Below are positions 52,817 to 62,376 of a stretch of 64,000 nucleotides of DNA, in pieces. The stretch covers positions 1,333,501 through 1,397,500 of the forward strand of contig NZ_JBEWTB010000002.1 of the NCBI RefSeq assembly GCF_040549045.1, read 5' to 3'. How positions within the stretch are numbered: the first letter of the stretch is position 1; every line of letters starts with the position of its first letter. Position numbers and translations under genes: made by a program. Under the pieces are notes generated by a model that worked only from the letters and a program-made list of their open reading frames with translations, was not told the origin of the DNA and searched no databases. Origin of the DNA: Endozoicomonas sp. NE40. GTDB taxonomy: Bacteria > Pseudomonadota > Gammaproteobacteria > Pseudomonadales > Endozoicomonadaceae.

Positions 52817-55045
52817 ATGAGTTCCAGCAACGACATCATTCTCAGCATTGCTGTCCCTACACCATTGCGTCAGCTGTTTGATTATCTGCCGCCCAAAGGG
52901 GTTGATTCAGCCCTTTTGCAACCGGGTATGCGGGTTCAGGTTCAGTTTGGCCCCCGCAGACTTCTGGGCATTATTGAAGCGATAAAAGACCAGTCCGACT
53001 GCCCGCCCGATAAACTGCGCCATGCCAGCGGCATTCTTGAAAACAGCCCCATTCTACCTGACAGCATTATGACCCTGTGTCGTTGGGCAGCCAGCTATTA
53101 CCATTACAGTCTGGGTGAAACCTTATCTCTTGCCCTGCCTCAGGTACTCAGGCAGGGCAAACCCGCTTCAGCAGGCTCCATTACGCTCTGGAAAAGTAGC
53201 TGCGAGCTGGACAATGCCCTGAGAAAACAACTGAAAGGCGCGAAACGCCAGCTGCAGGCTCTGGAATTAATCCAGGACGCCCCCCTGGGCATCAGTGAAG
53301 TGGAACTGAAAGAAGCGGGAATCAGCAAAACCATTCTGACCAGTCTGGCCAAAAAACAGCTGGCCAGCCGCTGCGAACTGGAAGTCCATGACGAACCGTT
53401 TGATTCAGCCACCCAGATTCTCAGGGAAGCCCCCCTGACTCTCAACCCGGAACAGCAGTTTGCCCTGGAAGGTATACTGGAGACACCGTCCTTTCACCCG
53501 GTACTGTTAGAAGGGGTCACCGGCAGCGGCAAAACCGAAGTCTATTTACAAGCCATTGCTGCCAGTCTGAAGGCTGGCAGGCAGGCTCTGGTGTTGGTGC
53601 CAGAGATTGGCCTGACGCCGCAGACCATTGAACGGTTCAGAAGACGCTTCAGAGTTCCGGTAGTCTGTATCCATTCTGGCCTGAGCGATGGCGAGCGCCT
53701 GCAATCCTGGCTGGCAGCCAACCGGACCAGCGCAGGCATACTGATTGCCACACGTTCCGGCGTGTTTACCCCCATACCGAAACTGGGGCTGATCATTATT
53801 GATGAAGAACACGACGGCTCCTACAAACAGCAGGATACCCTGCGCTACAATGCCAGGGATCTGGCCATCTACCGCGCTAAAATGGCAGACTGCCCGGTTG
53901 TCCTTGGTTCTGCCACCCCTTCGCTGGAAAGCCTGCAGAACGCCCGTACAGGCCGCTACAGCCACATTCAGATGAAAAGCCGCGCCGGTGGCGCTAAAGC
54001 CCCAACGATTGAATTGCTGGATATTCGCCAGCAGTTGCTAACCGACGGTTTTGCCCGGCCCATCCTTGACCGTATGCAGCGTACTTTGCAGCAGGGACAT
54101 CAGGTCATGGTGTTTCTGAATCGCAGAGGCTATGCGCCGTCCCTGATCTGTCATGACTGTGGCGCTATTTCAGACTGCCCGCACTGTGACGCTCACATGA
54201 CCCTGCACCGTCAGCCACCTCACATGCACTGTCACCATTGCGATTACCAGACCGCTATTCCCTGGGCCTGCCCGTCGTGCCACAGCAAAAAACTGCAACC
54301 TGCCGGTCAGGGAACCGAACGCAGTGAACAGGTGCTGTCACAATTGTTTCCTGATTACCCGGTGTTAAGGGTGGACAGAGACTCCACCCGAAGGAAAGAC
54401 GCTTTGCCTGCATTGCTGGATAAGATCAATGAAGGCAAGCCCTGCATTCTTCTGGGTACTCAGATGCTGGCCAAAGGTCATCACTTTCCGGGGGTTACGC
54501 TGGTTGCCATTATCAACGCTGACGGTGGGTTATTCAGTTCAGACTTTCGGGGGTTGGAAAAAACCGGCCAATTGATTATGCAGGTGACAGGGCGTTCAGG
54601 GCGTGGACAGATGCCCGGTCATGTGATTATCCAGACCCACAATCCTCAGCACCCGGCACTGCAGATGCTGTCGATGAACGATTACACACGCTTTGCCAAC
54701 AGCCTGTTCAGCGAACGACAGCATTTGCGCCTGCCGCCCTGTGGCTATCTGGCTGTATTTCGCACCGAGTCTGCCTATACGCAGGACGGGATGGCTTTAT
54801 TAAAGCAGTTACGGGAGCTGGTCTTACAACACTTTGGAGAAACATCGTCGCTCACCCCGCTGGGGCCTCTGCCTGCCATTATGGAAAAGCGTCAGGGGCG
54901 TTTCCGGCAGCAGCTGCTGTTGCAGTCCGGTGAACGACCGGTTCTGCACCGGGCGCTGAAATACCTGGTGAGTTATCTGGATGGTTTAAAGCTGCCAAAG
55001 CACCTGCGCTGGACGCTGGATGTCGATCCTCAGGAAATGACGTGA
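52817..55045 (+). CDS. priA: Primosomal replication protein N', helicase PriA
   Basis: 742 residues, full length. It restarts collapsed forks by loading the replisome. N-terminal 3'-DNA-binding domain, Walker A GVTGSGKTEVYL near residue 234, DEEH box IIDEEHDGSYKQ near 327, zinc-binding Cys cluster (CHDCG, CPHC, CHHC, CPSC, about 445-490) and the C-terminal helicase motifs (LGTQMLAKGHHFPGVTLV, QVTGRSGRG). Confidence 0.96.
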   Translation: MSSSNDIILSIAVPTPLRQLFDYLPPKGVDSALLQPGMRVQVQFGPRRLLGIIEAIKDQSDCPPDKLRHASGILENSPILPDSIMTLCRWAASYYHYSLGETLSLALPQVLRQGKPASAGSITLWKSSCELDNALRKQLKGAKRQLQALELIQDAPLGISEVELKEAGISKTILTSLAKKQLASRCELEVHDEPFDSATQILREAPLTLNPEQQFALEGILETPSFHPVLLEGVTGSGKTEVYLQAIAASLKAGRQALVLVPEIGLTPQTIERFRRRFRVPVVCIHSGLSDGERLQSWLAANRTSAGILIATRSGVFTPIPKLGLIIIDEEHDGSYKQQDTLRYNARDLAIYRAKMADCPVVLGSATPSLESLQNARTGRYSHIQMKSRAGGAKAPTIELLDIRQQLLTDGFARPILDRMQRTLQQGHQVMVFLNRRGYAPSLICHDCGAISDCPHCDAHMTLHRQPPHMHCHHCDYQTAIPWACPSCHSKKLQPAGQGTERSEQVLSQLFPDYPVLRVDRDSTRRKDALPALLDKINEGKPCILLGTQMLAKGHHFPGVTLVAIINADGGLFSSDFRGLEKTGQLIMQVTGRSGRGQMPGHVIIQTHNPQHPALQMLSMNDYTRFANSLFSERQHLRLPPCGYLAVFRTESAYTQDGMALLKQLRELVLQHFGETSSLTPLGPLPAIMEKRQGRFRQQLLLQSGERPVLHRALKYLVSYLDGLKLPKHLRWTLDVDPQEMT

Positions 55046-55057
55046 AAGGCTTAGTTC

Positions 55058-55825
55058 TTACAGCATCCGGGCCATTGCCTGCATCTGTCCCCGCTGAAAG
55101 TTCTGCATGGCGGATGACCGGGCAAAATCCAGATAAGCCCTGATCTCGTTATCCGGCAAACTGCGATAGGTGTAGAGATAAATGTTACGCATCTCATCAC
55201 TGATCCCTTTGCGTATAGCCGGCTTTTCCCTGGCCTTGAGAATTTCCGGCGGACGTGTGGGATATCCGTTCTGCACCGGCATGATTTCACGCAGCAATCG
55301 CTGAGCCCCCACAGACGCACTGGCCACCAGTTCGGTACCCAGCTCTTCGGCATCCATGGTTTCCATCAACTCTTCAATCAGGCGAATCCGGCTGGTACGG
55401 GGCAACTGCTGACTCAGCTTCTCTTCGATATACCCCTGCATACGCAAACGGTTGGCGGGGTCGTTGGCAGCCATTTCAAGGAACAACACCTTCTGGCCCA
55501 GATTAGAATTGTACCAGTCCAGAAGCCTGAGCAGCTCTCCGACACTCAATGCCTCATCCAGGGTAGCCAGCATGGAAGACCGGTAAAACGTGCGACTGTA
55601 CCGCACCTCCACCACCCGGTTGACAGTGTTGATTACGGTTTCTGGCAGTGCGTACTCCTCACGGTTCAGCGTCATACTGGCACGCACCCAGTCAAGCTGC
55701 CGCTCCAGCTGGGCATTATCATAAAGCTCATTAAGAAGAACCTGTTTATCGGCGGAGAATGCCTGACCAGACGACAGCAACAGTATGATCAGCGCAACAG
55801 CAAATCCTTTTCTGTTTACGCTCAT
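55058..55825 (-). CDS. Secreted DUF2059-like protein
   Basis: 255 residues from ATG 55825. Sec signal peptide (FAVALIILLLSSGQAFSA), then an all-helical periplasmic protein. It resembles the DUF2059 type (LGQKVLFLEMAANDPAN, and a second helical unit ending MQNFQRGQMQAM) but this is weakly supported. Function unknown. Convergent with priA and downstream of rsmE on the same strand. Confidence 0.6.
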   Translation of the reverse strand: MSVNRKGFAVALIILLLSSGQAFSADKQVLLNELYDNAQLERQLDWVRASMTLNREEYALPETVINTVNRVVEVRYSRTFYRSSMLATLDEALSVGELLRLLDWYNSNLGQKVLFLEMAANDPANRLRMQGYIEEKLSQQLPRTSRIRLIEELMETMDAEELGTELVASASVGAQRLLREIMPVQNGYPTRPPEILKAREKPAIRKGISDEMRNIYLYTYRSLPDNEIRAYLDFARSSAMQNFQRGQMQAMARML

Positions 55826-55904
55826 AACCAAGCCATAGTTAGAATTGTTAAAAAATAAACGAACGACTACCCAACAACTCTTCCAACAATAACGCCAAAC
55901 AGGG

Positions 55905-56615
55905 TTAATCGTAAAGTTTCGACGTAATGGCCGTGACGGCCGTTTCTACTCTGAGGATTCTTGAGCCAAGGTGAATGCGTTCAAAACCCGCCTCTTCCAG
56001 TTTTTCAACCTCGTAAGGTATAAAGCCACCTTCCGGGCCAATCGCCAGTACCACTTCATCCGAGATCTGGTGTGGGCAGGAAATGCCCCCCACTGGGTGC
56101 GCCACCATTCCCCGCTTGCCGGCGACCATAGCGGGCAAACGATCTTCAATAAACGGTTTAAAGCGTTTTTCCTGAATCACTTCCGGCAATACCGTATCAC
56201 GAGCCTGCTCCAGCCCCAGCACCAGCTGTTCATGAACCTTTTCTTCCGACAGCCAGGGGGACTGCCAGAAGCTTTTTTCAACCCGGTAGCTGTTCATTAA
56301 CACAATGCGCTTCACCCCAAGGGCTGTCAGATGCTGAAGGCTGCGTTTCAGCATCTTGGGTCTGGGCAGTGCCAGCAATACGGTGAGAGGTAAAGCCGCT
56401 GGGGGCTGTTCCGTCAGAGACACATCCATTTCCATAAAATCAGCCGACAGGGCAGTGATTGTCCCCTCCCCCATCAGGCTGTTGACCCGTCCAACCCGCA
56501 GCGTGTCACCCACCTTTGCCTGATGCACACTCAGTACATGCTGCAGCTGCCGCCCCTGCAGTTTAACCAGAGAGTCCGATACAAAGTCGTCAGGTGTCAG
56601 CAACAGTAAATTCAT
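55905..56615 (-). CDS. rsmE: 16S rRNA (uracil-1498-N3)-methyltransferase
   Basis: 236 residues. SPOUT-fold enzyme that methylates U1498 in 16S rRNA. PUA-like N-terminal domain (QLQHVLSVHQAKVGDTLRVG), then the knotted C-terminal domain with VVLAIGPEGGF and LGSRILRVETA, the SAM-binding signature. Confidence 0.94.
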   Translation of the reverse strand: MNLLLLTPDDFVSDSLVKLQGRQLQHVLSVHQAKVGDTLRVGRVNSLMGEGTITALSADFMEMDVSLTEQPPAALPLTVLLALPRPKMLKRSLQHLTALGVKRIVLMNSYRVEKSFWQSPWLSEEKVHEQLVLGLEQARDTVLPEVIQEKRFKPFIEDRLPAMVAGKRGMVAHPVGGISCPHQISDEVVLAIGPEGGFIPYEVEKLEEAGFERIHLGSRILRVETAVTAITSKLYD

Positions 56616-56819
56616 AAATGCGCAAAGTCAGTAAAGTGATCAAATTGGACGCTTATTGTCCGGATTTACAGCCAGGGAGCAAGTCACACACCGCTCTGCT
56701 CTGGTTACTGAAAGATGGTTGCTGAAGAATGGATACTGGCTACTGCAATGGAACAGCCAGCAAATGCTTATAACTATAATAACGTCTGCAGGGGAATAAG
56801 GTTCTACAGGAGCATAAAC

Positions 56820-58025
56820 ATGATAAAGGGATTTTCTGACACGCTGTCATCCGGACTGGGGGCAAAGGGTAAGGATATTAAAGGACTGCTGACCAGCTGC
56901 GTCAGCTTGATTGGTAAAGACGCCGACATCTTTAAGCTCGCTTTTCGCATGACCCTGTTCAAAACCATAGCCATGACAATGTGCCTTGCCTGTGTCTACT
57001 ACTTCATGATTGCTCAGGACTATCTGACAGGAATGCTGTTAATTCTGCTCACTCTTATGGCCGGGCCGGTATTTTCATTTATTCAAATGAGGTACAAAGC
57101 CGTTGGGTCATGGATGATTTACGATATTCTGCAGGGAAAAGACACCGATATATCCAGTGGTACCAGAGCTATAAAGGGCATGGGAGTCTCTTTATTTCTC
57201 TACTCAATCATTGACTATATGGTCAGATCAAAAAGCTCTGAAGGCTCTGACGAAGATTCAAATGCAGGCAGTAGCTTTTTTACCAGCCTGTTGCTGGGTG
57301 TTTTCAGTGAGGTCTGGGATCTGGTAAAAAATTTCTCCATGCCTGCTATTGTGATTGATCAGTCAACCATTCGACAGGTACCGGAGAAGCTGTCCCTTAT
57401 CAAGAAAAACGTACCGGGAGCCATGGTGGGCGCGCTGGGTATTGACCTGATTGGCAGCCTTATTGGTTCCCTTTCCCTGGTGTTGTTTCTCCCCGCCCTG
57501 GCTTTGGGGGCAGGTGTTGGCTATTTGGGTCACTCTCTGTTTCCGGAAAGCTGGCTGATTCTGACAGACAACAATGAGGTGGTTGTTAATACACTGCCAA
57601 TATTTATATTGTTGTTCATCAGTTTTGTCCTGTCTTCGCTGTTCACTTCCATTGTCGACATCGTTAAAACTTCTTATTTCACAACGTTTTACATAGCGCT
57701 CACCCGTCCCGACGACATTCAGGAAGAGCTGCGGTCGAAGGTGACCCATTATCTTGATTACGAAGGCAAGACCGATAACTACACATTCTTTAAAAAACAA
57801 GTGCCTGAAGATGAAAAAGGCTATGACTTAAATCCACAGACAGGCGATGACCAGAAAATCATTAGCCGGCTGGCCAATACCTTCAAAATCAATATCAAAA
57901 AGGGCATGACTAAAGAAAAAATCCATCAGGCTCTGCTGAAAAAGGGATATTCCAGGGAGCAACTGGATGCAGCCTTGAAACTTTATCAGGCGCATATCAA
58001 TAAAAGAAAACGTAAACAACCATAA
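56820..58025 (+). CDS. Uncharacterised multi-pass membrane protein
   Basis: 401 residues from ATG 56820 with ACAGGAG upstream; the frame is open further upstream without a ribosome site. Five or six membrane segments: TIAMTMCLACVYYFMIA and LTGMLLILLTLMAGPVFSF in the first third, a central amphipathic region, ALGIDLIGSLIGSLSLVLFL, and LPIFILLFISFVLSSLF. A soluble C-terminus of about 90 residues ends in a helical motif (MTKEKIHQALLKKGYSREQL) and a Lys/Arg-rich tail. I do not recognise the family. Convergent with the 58066-58362 gene. Confidence 0.7.
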   Translation: MIKGFSDTLSSGLGAKGKDIKGLLTSCVSLIGKDADIFKLAFRMTLFKTIAMTMCLACVYYFMIAQDYLTGMLLILLTLMAGPVFSFIQMRYKAVGSWMIYDILQGKDTDISSGTRAIKGMGVSLFLYSIIDYMVRSKSSEGSDEDSNAGSSFFTSLLLGVFSEVWDLVKNFSMPAIVIDQSTIRQVPEKLSLIKKNVPGAMVGALGIDLIGSLIGSLSLVLFLPALALGAGVGYLGHSLFPESWLILTDNNEVVVNTLPIFILLFISFVLSSLFTSIVDIVKTSYFTTFYIALTRPDDIQEELRSKVTHYLDYEGKTDNYTFFKKQVPEDEKGYDLNPQTGDDQKIISRLANTFKINIKKGMTKEKIHQALLKKGYSREQLDAALKLYQAHINKRKRKQP

Positions 58026-58065
58026 GTGAATGAAACAACAGAGATAAGGTTTCGCTCTTCTGGTC

Positions 58066-58362
58066 TCAGAGAAGCGCGACACCTTTGCGATATTCATCAA
58101 TGATGATGTCAATTTCAGCAAGTAGTCTGCGCGCCAGCTGTTTGTCATCCATTTCGGCGATGGCCGCTTTCAGGTCATCAAGGTCTTCAAACCCTTCTGA
58201 CAGAAGCGATTGCAATGGTGTCAGGCAGAATTCGCGGGCAATGACATTCAATTCGTACAGAATCACCTCGAAAGGTACTTCAAAGGGATTAAACTCCCGG
58301 GTAACCTTTCGTTCGGAGTCCTGACCAGACGAGTTACTGGCTGAGGGCTGGGGATACGACAT
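58066..58362 (-). CDS. Small uncharacterised acidic helical protein
   Basis: 98 residues. GGGAGGAAG lies at ideal spacing before the ATG, which supports a real gene. The Ser-rich N-terminus is followed by helices (FEVILYELNVIAREFCLTPL, then DDLKAAIAEMDDKQLARRLL). No signal peptide or membrane segment. Family not recognised. Confidence 0.6.
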   Translation of the reverse strand: MSYPQPSASNSSGQDSERKVTREFNPFEVPFEVILYELNVIAREFCLTPLQSLLSEGFEDLDDLKAAIAEMDDKQLARRLLAEIDIIIDEYRKGVALL

Positions 58363-58519
58363 ACTTCCTCCCTGAGTACTGCAGCTCTTTTTTGTGGCTC
58401 TTTTTTAACTATCTCATAAACACAATAGACAAATATGAGCCGACCGGGCTGCCAACTGTATGACTTCTCCCTGCCATAAAAAACCAGTCTGAAAAAGGAG
58501 TCAAAGCGGTGACAGAATG

Positions 58520-59263
58520 TTACTCCGGACTGGAAGGCTTCAGTTTTGAAAAAACAATGCCTGCCTCGAACAGCAGCCACATGGGAATAGCCAGTAGTGA
58601 CTGAGAGATCACGTCCGGTGGGGTCAGCAACATACCCATAACAAAGCAGCCCACGACAATATAAGGTCGTTTGACTTTCAGTCTTTCAACGGTAGTGATG
58701 CCTGACCAGACCATCAGAACCGTCGCAACCGGTATTTCAAACGCCAGCCCAAAGGCAAAAAACAGTTTGAGAATAAACTCCAGATAGCGGTTGATATCGG
58801 TCATCACCGTCACCGATTCTGGCCCCACACTGGTAAAGAAGGCAAAAATCAGCGGAAACACCACATAGTAGGCAAACGCCATCCCCAGATAGAACAGCAC
58901 CACGCTGGCCACCAGCAGGGGAATCGCCAGACGCTTTTCACGGCTGTACAGACCCGGCGCAATAAACGCCCAGACCTGATGCAGGACGAAAGGAATTGCC
59001 AGAAAAAAAGACAGCACCAGTGTCAGTTTGAACGGTGCCAAAAACGGAGAAGCCACCTCGGTAGCAATCATGGTACTACCTTCCGGAAAATGGGCTCGTA
59101 ACGGTTCAGACACGTACTGATAAATATCGTTGGCAAACCAGATCATGCCGATAAAGACCACCCCGATCACCAGCAGACTGTGGAGTAGCCGGCGGCGCAA
59201 TTCCAGCAGGTGTTGCACCAGTGGTTGTTCTTTATCGTTTTCCGGTTCCGGAGCTTCGCTCAT
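58520..59263 (-). CDS. tatC: Sec-independent protein translocase TatC
   Basis: 247 residues, six membrane segments. TatC with TatB is the receptor for twin-arginine signal peptides. The LVQHLLELRRRLLHSLLVIG N-terminus, the conserved Pro/Glu loop SPFLAPFKLTLVLSFFLAIP and ALFAPGLYSREKR-type segment are present. Start overlaps the tatB stop by 4 bp. Confidence 0.96.
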   Translation of the reverse strand: MSEAPEPENDKEQPLVQHLLELRRRLLHSLLVIGVVFIGMIWFANDIYQYVSEPLRAHFPEGSTMIATEVASPFLAPFKLTLVLSFFLAIPFVLHQVWAFIAPGLYSREKRLAIPLLVASVVLFYLGMAFAYYVVFPLIFAFFTSVGPESVTVMTDINRYLEFILKLFFAFGLAFEIPVATVLMVWSGITTVERLKVKRPYIVVGCFVMGMLLTPPDVISQSLLAIPMWLLFEAGIVFSKLKPSSPE

Positions 59264-59628
59264 AAGGCAGATGGCTTATTGTTAGAATGACCTTTACTGT
59301 TTTTACTGGCTGGAGTCGCTTCGGAATGAGAGCTTTCGCTATCGACTGCTTCCTTCGAATGTTCATTTACAGGGTCATTCAACGACTCCTGCAAAGAGGC
59401 TTTGGTTTTTTCCAGTTCCCGCATGACATTTTCATTGTGAATCTGTCGTTTGATATCTTCGACATTCAACTCCCGTTCCAGTTCCTCCCTGGCGTTTTGA
59501 AAGCTGCGCCGCAGTTTGCCCACCCAGTAAGCGGTTGTCCGGATCGCACCAGGAAGGCGCTCTGGTCCCAACACCACCAGAGCGATCACTGCAATCAGAA
59601 GAAGTTCCGTGAAACCAATATCCAGCAC
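59260..59628 (-). CDS. tatB: Sec-independent protein translocase TatB
   Basis: 122 residues: N-terminal membrane helix with the TatB pattern DIGFTELLLIAVIALVVLGPERLP, amphipathic helix and a Ser/Asn-rich tail. Coupled to tatC. Confidence 0.94.
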   Translation of the reverse strand: MLDIGFTELLLIAVIALVVLGPERLPGAIRTTAYWVGKLRRSFQNAREELERELNVEDIKRQIHNENVMRELEKTKASLQESLNDPVNEHSKEAVDSESSHSEATPASKNSKGHSNNKPSAL

Positions 59629-59663
59629 CCGCTACCTCGTCAGGTTCCCCTTGAAAAAAAAGA

Positions 59664-59909
59664 TCAGACCTTTTTATTGTCCTTCTCATCAGCAAAAGAA
59701 GCATCTGCCTGATCTTTTCTGTGATCCGCTCCGACGCTTTTTACATCCTGTTCTTTTCCGTCTTCATCGGTGTTAAGGGCTTTCTTAAACCCCTTAACGG
59801 CACCACCAAGGTCACCACCCAGCCCCCTCAGTTTTTTGGTGCCAAACAGCATGACGACGATCAACAGAATGATTAACAATTGCCACAGGCTAATTCCACC
59901 TACGCCCAT
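59664..59909 (-). CDS. tatA: Sec-independent protein translocase TatA
   Basis: 81 residues: GISLWQLLIILLIVVMLFGT membrane helix, hinge KKLRGLGGDLGGAVKGFKKAL and charged tail. Pore-forming subunit. First gene of tatABC; AAGGAGGGG precedes the ATG. Confidence 0.95.
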   Translation of the reverse strand: MGVGGISLWQLLIILLIVVMLFGTKKLRGLGGDLGGAVKGFKKALNTDEDGKEQDVKSVGADHRKDQADASFADEKDNKKV

Positions 59910-59951
59910 AATTACCCCTCCTTTTCACTATGAAAATGCTGTTTAACGAGA

Positions 59952-60281
59952 TCATTGCCCTCGCGAGGCTTTTTCTTCCAGCCCTGACAAGCCAAAACGA
60001 CGTTCCAGCTCCTGCAATACATCCTTATGGGACAGGCCAAGATGAGAAAGCATGACCAGAGAGTGAAACCAGAGGTCAGCCGTTTCATAAACCAGATCCG
60101 ACGTTGCGCCACCGGCTTCACAGGCTTTGGCAGCAATAATGGTTTCCGCCGACTCTTCGCCAACCTTCTTGAGAATTTTGTCCAGCCCTGCCTTGTGCAG
60201 GCTGGCTACATAGGAAGCCTCCGCTTCTGCGGTACGTCGCTGTTCCAAAATCTTTGCCAGTTGATCCAGCACATCACTCAC
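59952..60281 (-). CDS. hisE: Phosphoribosyl-ATP pyrophosphatase
   Basis: 109 residues from GTG 60281 (VSDVLDQLAKILEQRR), which best matches HisE N-termini and has GGAG upstream; in-frame ATGs at 60296-60329 are alternatives overlapping hisI further. Second step of histidine synthesis. Motifs EESAETIIAAKA and LVYETADLWFHSLVML. Separate from hisI, as in Pseudomonas, rather than fused as in enterobacteria. Confidence 0.92.
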   Translation of the reverse strand: MSDVLDQLAKILEQRRTAEAEASYVASLHKAGLDKILKKVGEESAETIIAAKACEAGGATSDLVYETADLWFHSLVMLSHLGLSHKDVLQELERRFGLSGLEEKASRGQ

Positions 60282-60738
60282 TGTTCGTTTCTCCATTCTT
60301 TCCATGGGAGCTTCCATAACTCGCCCCATAAATCGCTTCAGGGTCTTTCAAAACAGGCTCAACTGTCACCCACTCGCCCTGCTCCAGACGACTGAAGTAA
60401 CAGGATTCTCGTCCCGTATGACAGGCCATTCCGCCAACCTGTTCAACCAGCATCAGAATGGAGTCACTGTCGCAATCCAGTCGCAACTCTTTTAACTGCT
60501 GCACATGACCGGACGACTCGCCCTTGCGCCACAGTTTCCCCCGGGAGCGGGACCAGTATATGCCACGCTGTTCCTTTACCGTTAATGCCAGTGCTTCCCG
60601 GTTCATCCAGGCCTGCATCAGCACCTTGCCGGTTTTCCAGTCCTGGGCAATGGCAGCCACCAGACCATCACTGTTCCAGCGAACGGCGTCCAGCCAGTCA
60701 TGATTTTCAGTCTGCTTAATCAACGACTCAGAAGCCAT
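60274..60738 (-). CDS. hisI: Phosphoribosyl-AMP cyclohydrolase
   Basis: 154 residues. Third step of histidine synthesis, zinc-dependent. MQAWMNREAL, TGKVLMQ, YWSRSRGKLWRKGESSGHVQ and the metal-binding DCDSDSILM and ACHTGRESCYF segments are all present. Overlaps the ubiB stop by 19 bp and the hisE start by 8 bp. Confidence 0.95.
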   Translation of the reverse strand: MASESLIKQTENHDWLDAVRWNSDGLVAAIAQDWKTGKVLMQAWMNREALALTVKEQRGIYWSRSRGKLWRKGESSGHVQQLKELRLDCDSDSILMLVEQVGGMACHTGRESCYFSRLEQGEWVTVEPVLKDPEAIYGASYGSSHGKNGETNSE

Positions 60739-62321
60739 ACACCTGCTCCTCCCATCATAATTCCCTGCCAGGGCATGACACTGACCCAGCCGGGTTCAAA
60801 CAACAGGGTACCACCTGCCAGCATCAGGCCAGCGCCCAACCAGTTTAGCCACTTCCTGCGACGTTCTGCCTGCTTATACATATCCATCAGTTTCTGCTGA
60901 TGTTCAGACAACTGCCTCAGGCTACCCAGAGCATTCTGAGCCATATTCGGCACACTCAGCACCCAGTCTGCTGCGTTCTTTTTTATGGATTTGGCAATGC
61001 CCAGCGGCCCGACCTGATCCTTCATCCACTTTTCCAGATACGGCTGCGCTGTTGCCCACAAGTCCAGGTCAGGATAGAGCTGACGTCCCAGCCCTTCCAC
61101 ATTCAGCAGGGTTTTCTCCAGCAGCACCAGTTGCGGCTGAACCTCCATATTAAAACGCCGTGCAACCTGAAACAGCCTGACCAGCAGATGCCCGAAGGAA
61201 ATATCTTTTAAAGGTTTCTCAAAGATGGGTTCACACACGGTACGAATAGCTGCTTCCAGCTCGCCAACCGCGGTATCTGAAGGGATCCAGCCGGAATCTA
61301 CGTGCAGTTGGGCCACTTTGCGGTAATCGCGCTTGAAGAAAGCCAGAAGGTTCGCCGCCAGATAGTACTGATCTTCCGGCTCTAACGTTCCAATAATGCC
61401 GCAGTCAATACCAATGTATTTTGGTTCCGCCGGGTTTTCGATATCCACAAAAATATTGCCGGGGTGCATATCGGCATGAAAAAAGCGATCCCTGAACACC
61501 TGGGTAAAAAAGATTTCGGTGCCACGCTCTGCCAGCTTTTTCATATCCGTACCCCGTGCTTTCAGGGTTTTAATATCCGATATGGGGACACCATAGATAC
61601 GATCCATCACCATCACCCTTGAGCGACAGTAATCCCAGTGAACCTGAGGCACATACAACAGGGACGACGTCAGAAAATTGCGTCGCAACTGCGAGGCATT
61701 AGCGGCTTCACGCAGCAGATCCAGTTCATCCAGAATGGTCCGTTCATAATCCCTGATCACTTCCATGGGACGCAACCGTCTGGCTTCCCAAATCAGGGTC
61801 ACCAGAATACGGCTGAACAGATACATCAGGGCAATGTCTTTGCGAATCACCTTTTCAATGTCAGGCCGGATGACCTTGATCACCACTTCCTCACCAGAAT
61901 GCAGCTTCGCGCTATGTACCTGAGCCACCGAAGCGGACGCCATGGGTTCATGATCGAAGCGGGCAAAGAGTTCATCCACCGGCCTGCCCAGGTCTTTTTC
62001 AATGATGCCAACCGCCTCACTGGCGGGAAAAGGTGGTACCTGGTCCTGTAATCGCGCCAGTTCGTCACTCACATCTTCTGGCAGCAGGTCTCTACGAGTG
62101 GAAAGCAACTGACCAAACTTGATAAAGATAGGTCCCAGTGCTTCCAGTGATTTTCTCAGGCGAACGCCTCTGGGGTCGTGGTTACGAATAAACAGACGCC
62201 ACGGCAATAAGCGGACAAACCACCTTGCCAGAAAAGGCAGTCGTTCCGGATCCACCAGTTCATCCAGACGATAGCGGGCAATAGCGCCAATGATTTTCAG
62301 TAAACGGGTCAACTGCAACAC
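60720..62321 (-). CDS. ubiB: Ubiquinone biosynthesis ATPase-like kinase UbiB
   Basis: 533 residues. Atypical ADCK/ABC1 kinase-like protein needed for aerobic ubiquinone synthesis. The KxGQ motif (FIKFGQLLSTRRDLLPEDV near residue 70), the Ala-rich loop ASASVAQVHSAKL, the catalytic FFHADMHPGNIFVD near 288 and two C-terminal membrane helices are as expected. Confidence 0.96.
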   Translation of the reverse strand: MLQLTRLLKIIGAIARYRLDELVDPERLPFLARWFVRLLPWRLFIRNHDPRGVRLRKSLEALGPIFIKFGQLLSTRRDLLPEDVSDELARLQDQVPPFPASEAVGIIEKDLGRPVDELFARFDHEPMASASVAQVHSAKLHSGEEVVIKVIRPDIEKVIRKDIALMYLFSRILVTLIWEARRLRPMEVIRDYERTILDELDLLREAANASQLRRNFLTSSLLYVPQVHWDYCRSRVMVMDRIYGVPISDIKTLKARGTDMKKLAERGTEIFFTQVFRDRFFHADMHPGNIFVDIENPAEPKYIGIDCGIIGTLEPEDQYYLAANLLAFFKRDYRKVAQLHVDSGWIPSDTAVGELEAAIRTVCEPIFEKPLKDISFGHLLVRLFQVARRFNMEVQPQLVLLEKTLLNVEGLGRQLYPDLDLWATAQPYLEKWMKDQVGPLGIAKSIKKNAADWVLSVPNMAQNALGSLRQLSEHQQKLMDMYKQAERRRKWLNWLGAGLMLAGGTLLFEPGWVSVMPWQGIMMGGAGVWLLSR

Positions 62322-62376
62322 CCTTCACTCCCGTTCCTATTATTAACTGCGTTCATGGCTGACCATGAGCCCGGGT

